From the NCBI GenBank assembly GCA_947464665.1, contig CANHXV010000088.1, positions 1 through 8,185 on the forward strand: 8,185 nt of DNA. Direction: 5' to 3'. Each line of letters starts with the position of its first letter. The first letter of the stretch is position 1. Of this stretch, positions 5,497 to 8,185 are shown in pieces. The notes beneath the pieces are model-generated. The model searched no databases and was not told the origin of the DNA. It saw only the letters and a list, made by a program, of their open reading frames with translations. Origin of the DNA: Comamonadaceae bacterium (GTDB lineage: Bacteria > Pseudomonadota > Gammaproteobacteria > Burkholderiales > Burkholderiaceae_C). The position numbers and the translations under genes are program-made.

Positions 5497-7728
5497 ATGA
5501 CTGATCGCATTGCCATTCACGGACTCCACGTGGCCACACCGCTTTATCGCTTTATTGAGGATCAAGTACTGCCTGCAGTGGGCGTGAAAAGCAAGACCTT
5601 TTGGTCGGGCTTTGATGGCATCGTGAAAGACTTGGCGCCTGTGAATTTGGCCTTGTTGGCCGAGCGCGATCGCATTCAATTGGCCATGGACAAGTGGCAC
5701 ACCGCCCACCCAGGACCCGTGAGCGATGCCAAAGCCATGAAGGCTTATCGCCAACATTTGACGTCAATTGGCTACTTGGTGCCCGAGCCCAAAAGCCCCA
5801 AAGCCAACACCCAAAATGTGGATGCAGAGTTGGCGGTATTGGCAGGCCCCCAATTGGTGGTGCCTATTTTGAATGCACGCTACGCATTGAACGCGGCCAA
5901 CGCACGTTGGGGTTCTTTGTATGACGCGCTGTATGGCACCGATGCACTGAGTGAAGCCAATGGTTGCGAAAAAGGCACGGGCTACAACCCCAAGCGCGGC
6001 GCCAAAGTGATTGAGTATTGCCGCTACGTGTTAGATCGCTGCGCACCTTTGAAGAAGGGTTCGCACATTGACAGCACGGGCTACAGTGTGAAGGGTGGCA
6101 AGTTGGTGGTCAGCTTGAAAACAGGCACCACCACTTTGGCCAATGCCAAACAATTTGTGGGCTTCCAAGGCGATGCCAAGGCACCCACTTCATTGCTGTT
6201 CAAGCACAACGGTTTGCACCTTGATTTGGAAATTAACAAATCACACCCCATTGGCAAAACAGACCCTGCGGGTGTTTCTGATTTGGTTGCAGAAGCTGCA
6301 CTTTCTACCATTTTGGATTTAGAAGATTCAGTGGCAGCTGTTGATGCCGAAGACAAAGTTTTGGCCTACAGCAACTGGCTGGGTATCTTGCAGGGCACTT
6401 TGTCAGAAGACGTACAAAAGGGCGGCAAAACATTCAAGCGTACTTTGAACCCAGACCGTGTGTACACCAAGCCTAGCGGCAAAGGCCACGAAGTGTTGCA
6501 TGGCCGTTCTTTGTTGTTCGTGCGCAATGTGGGTCACCTCATGACCAACCCCGCCATTTTGTACAACGCGGCAGACGGCACGCAAAAAGAAATTCCAGAA
6601 GGCATTCTGGACGCCATGATCACCACCACCTGCGCCATGGCCGACTTGCAAAAAAAGAAGGGCGCCGATTTTCGCAATAGCCGCACTGGCAGCGTCTACA
6701 TTGTGAAGCCCAAAATGCACGGCCCCAAAGAAGTGGGCTTTGCCGATACGTTGTTTGGCCGCGTAGAAAAAGTCTTGGGCTTGAAGCCTTCCCCCGTCAA
6801 GTTGGGCATCATGGACGAAGAGCGCCGCACCAGCGTCAATTTGGCAGCGTGCATTGCAGCCGCCAAATCACGCGTGGCCTTCATCAACACCGGTTTCTTA
6901 GACCGCACTGGCGATGAAATGCACACTTGCATGTTGGCAGGTCCTGTGATGCGCAAGGGCGACATCAAGGGCAGCACTTGGTTGGGCGCTTACGAAAGAA
7001 GCAACGTGGCGGTGGGCTTGCAGGCGGGCCTGCGCGGTCGTGCGCAAATTGGCAAAGGCATGTGGGCCATGCCCGATTTGATGGCCGACATGTTGAAGCA
7101 AAAAATTGCCCACCCCAATGCCGGTGCCAATACCGCGTGGGTGCCAAGCCCTACGGCCGCTACTTTGCACGCCATGCACTATCACCAAGTGAATGTGCCT
7201 GCTTTGCAAAAGCAGATGGAAAAAACCATAGGCCAACAAAGTGCCAAGGCCATGCGCGAAGAAACGCTCAGCAAGTTGTTGCAGTTTCCTGTGGTCACCC
7301 AAGGGCAGGCTGCAGAGTGGACTGCGAAAGACAAACAAGACGAACTCGACAACAACGCTCAAGGTATTTTGGGTTATGTGGTGCGCTGGGTTGATCAAGG
7401 CGTGGGGTGCTCCAAGGTGCCTGACATTCATGGCGTGGGCCTGATGGAGGACCGTGCCACTTTGCGCATCAGCAGCCAACACATTGCCAACTGGATGGCC
7501 CATGGCGTGGTGACCCAAGCGCAAGTCAAGGCCACCATGGAACGCATGGCCGCCGTGGTGGATCAGCAAAACGCGGGAGATGCCTCCTACCAAAAGATGG
7601 CGGGCAACTTCCAAACTTCGAAAGCCTATCAAGCCGCTTGCGATTTGGTCTTCAAAGGCAAAGAGCAACCCAGCGGTTACACCGAGCCCTTGTTGCATGC
7701 ATGGCGGTTGAAGGTGAAGGCCGGTTAA
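5497..7728 (+). CDS. glcB: Malate synthase G
   Basis: Cytoplasmic Mg2+-dependent enzyme that condenses glyoxylate and acetyl-CoA to malate and CoA, serving the glyoxylate shunt and glycolate/glyoxylate use. The product has 743 residues, close to the roughly 720-740 usual for isoform G and far longer than isoform A. Family motifs occur in order: L-D-L-E-D-S-V-A-A-V-D (274-284), F-V-R-N-V-G-H-L-M with probable catalytic R343, R-T-G-S-V-Y-I-V-K-P-K-M-H-G-P at 396-410, G-I-M-D-E-E-R-R-T with metal ligand E441, F-L-D-R-T-G-D-E with metal ligand D469, G-C-S-K-V-P-D with C638, and L-M-E-D-R-A-T-L with probable catalytic base D652. Residue roles come from the E. coli and mycobacterial enzymes, aligned by eye. 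Every key residue seems present, so the enzyme should be active. Leucine is written mostly as TTG. It is divergent from the CoA-transferase gene and convergent with gshB, with which it shares its stop tetramer. Confidence 0.98.
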   Translation: MTDRIAIHGLHVATPLYRFIEDQVLPAVGVKSKTFWSGFDGIVKDLAPVNLALLAERDRIQLAMDKWHTAHPGPVSDAKAMKAYRQHLTSIGYLVPEPKSPKANTQNVDAELAVLAGPQLVVPILNARYALNAANARWGSLYDALYGTDALSEANGCEKGTGYNPKRGAKVIEYCRYVLDRCAPLKKGSHIDSTGYSVKGGKLVVSLKTGTTTLANAKQFVGFQGDAKAPTSLLFKHNGLHLDLEINKSHPIGKTDPAGVSDLVAEAALSTILDLEDSVAAVDAEDKVLAYSNWLGILQGTLSEDVQKGGKTFKRTLNPDRVYTKPSGKGHEVLHGRSLLFVRNVGHLMTNPAILYNAADGTQKEIPEGILDAMITTTCAMADLQKKKGADFRNSRTGSVYIVKPKMHGPKEVGFADTLFGRVEKVLGLKPSPVKLGIMDEERRTSVNLAACIAAAKSRVAFINTGFLDRTGDEMHTCMLAGPVMRKGDIKGSTWLGAYERSNVAVGLQAGLRGRAQIGKGMWAMPDLMADMLKQKIAHPNAGANTAWVPSPTAATLHAMHYHQVNVPALQKQMEKTIGQQSAKAMREETLSKLLQFPVVTQGQAAEWTAKDKQDELDNNAQGILGYVVRWVDQGVGCSKVPDIHGVGLMEDRATLRISSQHIANWMAHGVVTQAQVKATMERMAAVVDQQNAGDASYQKMAGNFQTSKAYQAACDLVFKGKEQPSGYTEPLLHAWRLKVKAG

Positions 7729-8185
7729 GTCAGTGAGGTTTTACGAGAAGCGGCTTTGATGGCCGCTTCTAGTGCGTCTATGAAAATTGACGCCACATCA
7801 CAACCCGTTTGATCAAAAATCTCTTGGAAACAAGTGGGGCTGGTGACGTTGATTTCAGTGACGCTGGTGCCGATCACATCGAGACCAATGAGCAACAAAC
7901 CGCGTGCCGCCAAGATGGGGCCAATAGCTTGCGCAATGGCGCGATCGTTATCGGTAATGGGTTGTGCCACACCCTTGCCGCCCGCCGCCAAGTTGCCGCG
8001 CACTTCGCCACCTTGCGGAATGCGGGCTAAACAAAAGGGCACAGGCTTGCCGCCAATGATGAGCACACGTTTATCGCCTTGAGCAATGGCTGGCAAAAAC
8101 TTTTGCACCATGACCGATTGCGCGCCGTTTAGGTTGAGCGTCTCAATGATCGAGCCCAGGTTCATGCCGTCTGCACCCACGCGGA
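7725..8185 (-). CDS. gshB: Glutathione synthetase, C-terminal part (gene continues beyond the window)
   Basis: ATP-grasp enzyme that joins gamma-glutamylcysteine and glycine to form glutathione, in the cytoplasm. Only the last 152 residues are present, about half of a typical 315-residue GshB; the 5' part lies beyond the right edge. Diagnostic segments in order are F-L-P-A-I-A-Q-G-D-K-R-V-L, P-V-P-F-C-L-A-R-I-P-Q-G-G-E, R-G-N-L-A-A-G-G-K-G (ATP-binding glycine-rich loop), G-L-D-V-I-G and T-E-I-N-V-T-S-P-T-C (metal and substrate binding region). These match the known GshB order closely. A GTG at 8180 could be taken as a start, but the frame stays open to the edge (R-V-G-A-D before N-L-G) and the family continues upstream, so the gene is cut by the window, not truncated. 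Its TAA stop overlaps that of glcB on the other strand. Confidence 0.96.
   Translation of the reverse strand, partial: RVGADGMNLGSIIETLNLNGAQSVMVQKFLPAIAQGDKRVLIIGGKPVPFCLARIPQGGEVRGNLAAGGKGVAQPITDNDRAIAQAIGPILAARGLLLIGLDVIGTSVTEINVTSPTCFQEIFDQTGCDVASIFIDALEAAIKAASRKTSLT
7746..7770. terminator. 9-bp perfect inverted repeat at the convergent glcB/gshB ends
   Basis: AGAAGCGGC (7746-7754) and GCCGCTTCT (7762-7770) pair perfectly around the loop TTTGATG. The repeat starts 17 bases after the glcB stop and lies inside the last codons of gshB. A GC-rich stem at this place could end or protect transcripts from both directions. Neither strand has a T-run directly after the stem, so it is not a standard Rho-independent terminator. 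The repeat also encodes a near-repeated Glu-Ala-Ala / Lys-Ala-Ala-Ser segment of GshB and may be a coding coincidence. Confidence 0.4.

Noticed and set aside
6898..7698. Long open frame (266 codons) antisense to malate synthase
   Set aside because: It is fully opposite a certain gene, rich in His/Gly/Ala in a low-complexity way, has no ribosome binding site that I could see, and is explained by the rarity of TTA, CTA and TCA codons in the real frame.
7808..7817. Palindrome TTTGATCAAA inside gshB
   Set aside because: It is ten bases long, lies in coding sequence encoding an ordinary part of the protein, and has no partner copy noted nearby.
8178..8180. GTG as a start codon of a short gshB-like gene
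   Set aside because: The reading frame stays open to the window edge with family-like residues, and GshB normally has about 160 more residues upstream. The gene is cut by the window edge.
1..8185. Frequent GGCCAA / TTGGCC words as a possible uptake or chi-like signal
   Set aside because: They occur mostly in frame at Leu-Ala and Ala-Lys/Asn codon pairs (TTG-GCC, GCC-AAx) and reflect codon preference. No extended conserved flank was seen.

Overview
This window looks like an ordinary chromosomal segment of a betaproteobacterium, most likely order Burkholderiales and family Comamonadaceae. The evidence is the protein-level character of ArgS, GshB, malate synthase G and the DsbA-like protein, the argS / SPOR-protein / dsbA gene order, and moderate GC with leucine written mainly as TTG. 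The genus cannot be fixed from this sequence. I see no mobile element, CRISPR array, tRNA or rRNA. Coding density is very high. The only non-coding stretch over 100 bases is the divergent intergenic region at about 5263-5496.

Left block, minus strand, transcribed right to left: a family III (CaiB/BaiF) CoA-transferase (4036-5262), a LysR-family regulator (3100-4032), arginyl-tRNA synthetase argS (1405-3090), a membrane-anchored SPOR-domain protein (721-1359) and a DsbA-type periplasmic thiol oxidoreductase (23-685). Gaps are 3, 9, 45 and 35 bases, with no convincing terminator, so one read-through transcript is possible. The argS-SPOR-dsbA part looks like a housekeeping and envelope cluster. 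The CoA-transferase and LysR pair looks like a metabolic unit placed directly upstream of it.

Right block: malate synthase G (glcB, 5497-7728, plus strand) is divergent from the CoA-transferase and carries all the expected catalytic motifs. It converges on the 3' half of glutathione synthetase (gshB, 7725 to the window end, minus strand). The two stop codons share the tetramer TTAA, and a perfect 9-bp inverted repeat lies just beyond, inside the gshB 3' end.

How the genes may work together: malate synthase G condenses glyoxylate with acetyl-CoA to give malate. The divergent CoA-transferase may process a related carboxylic acid, and the LysR protein is a candidate regulator of one or both. 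That link is inference. The shared intergenic region holds two perfect 8-bp interrupted inverted repeats, which are the best regulatory candidates here. I found no clear evidence of an undescribed system. The points most worth checking are the dyads in the divergent promoter region, the very tight same-frame packing of four genes, the Tat-like signal peptide of the DsbA protein, and the hairpin at the convergent gene ends.
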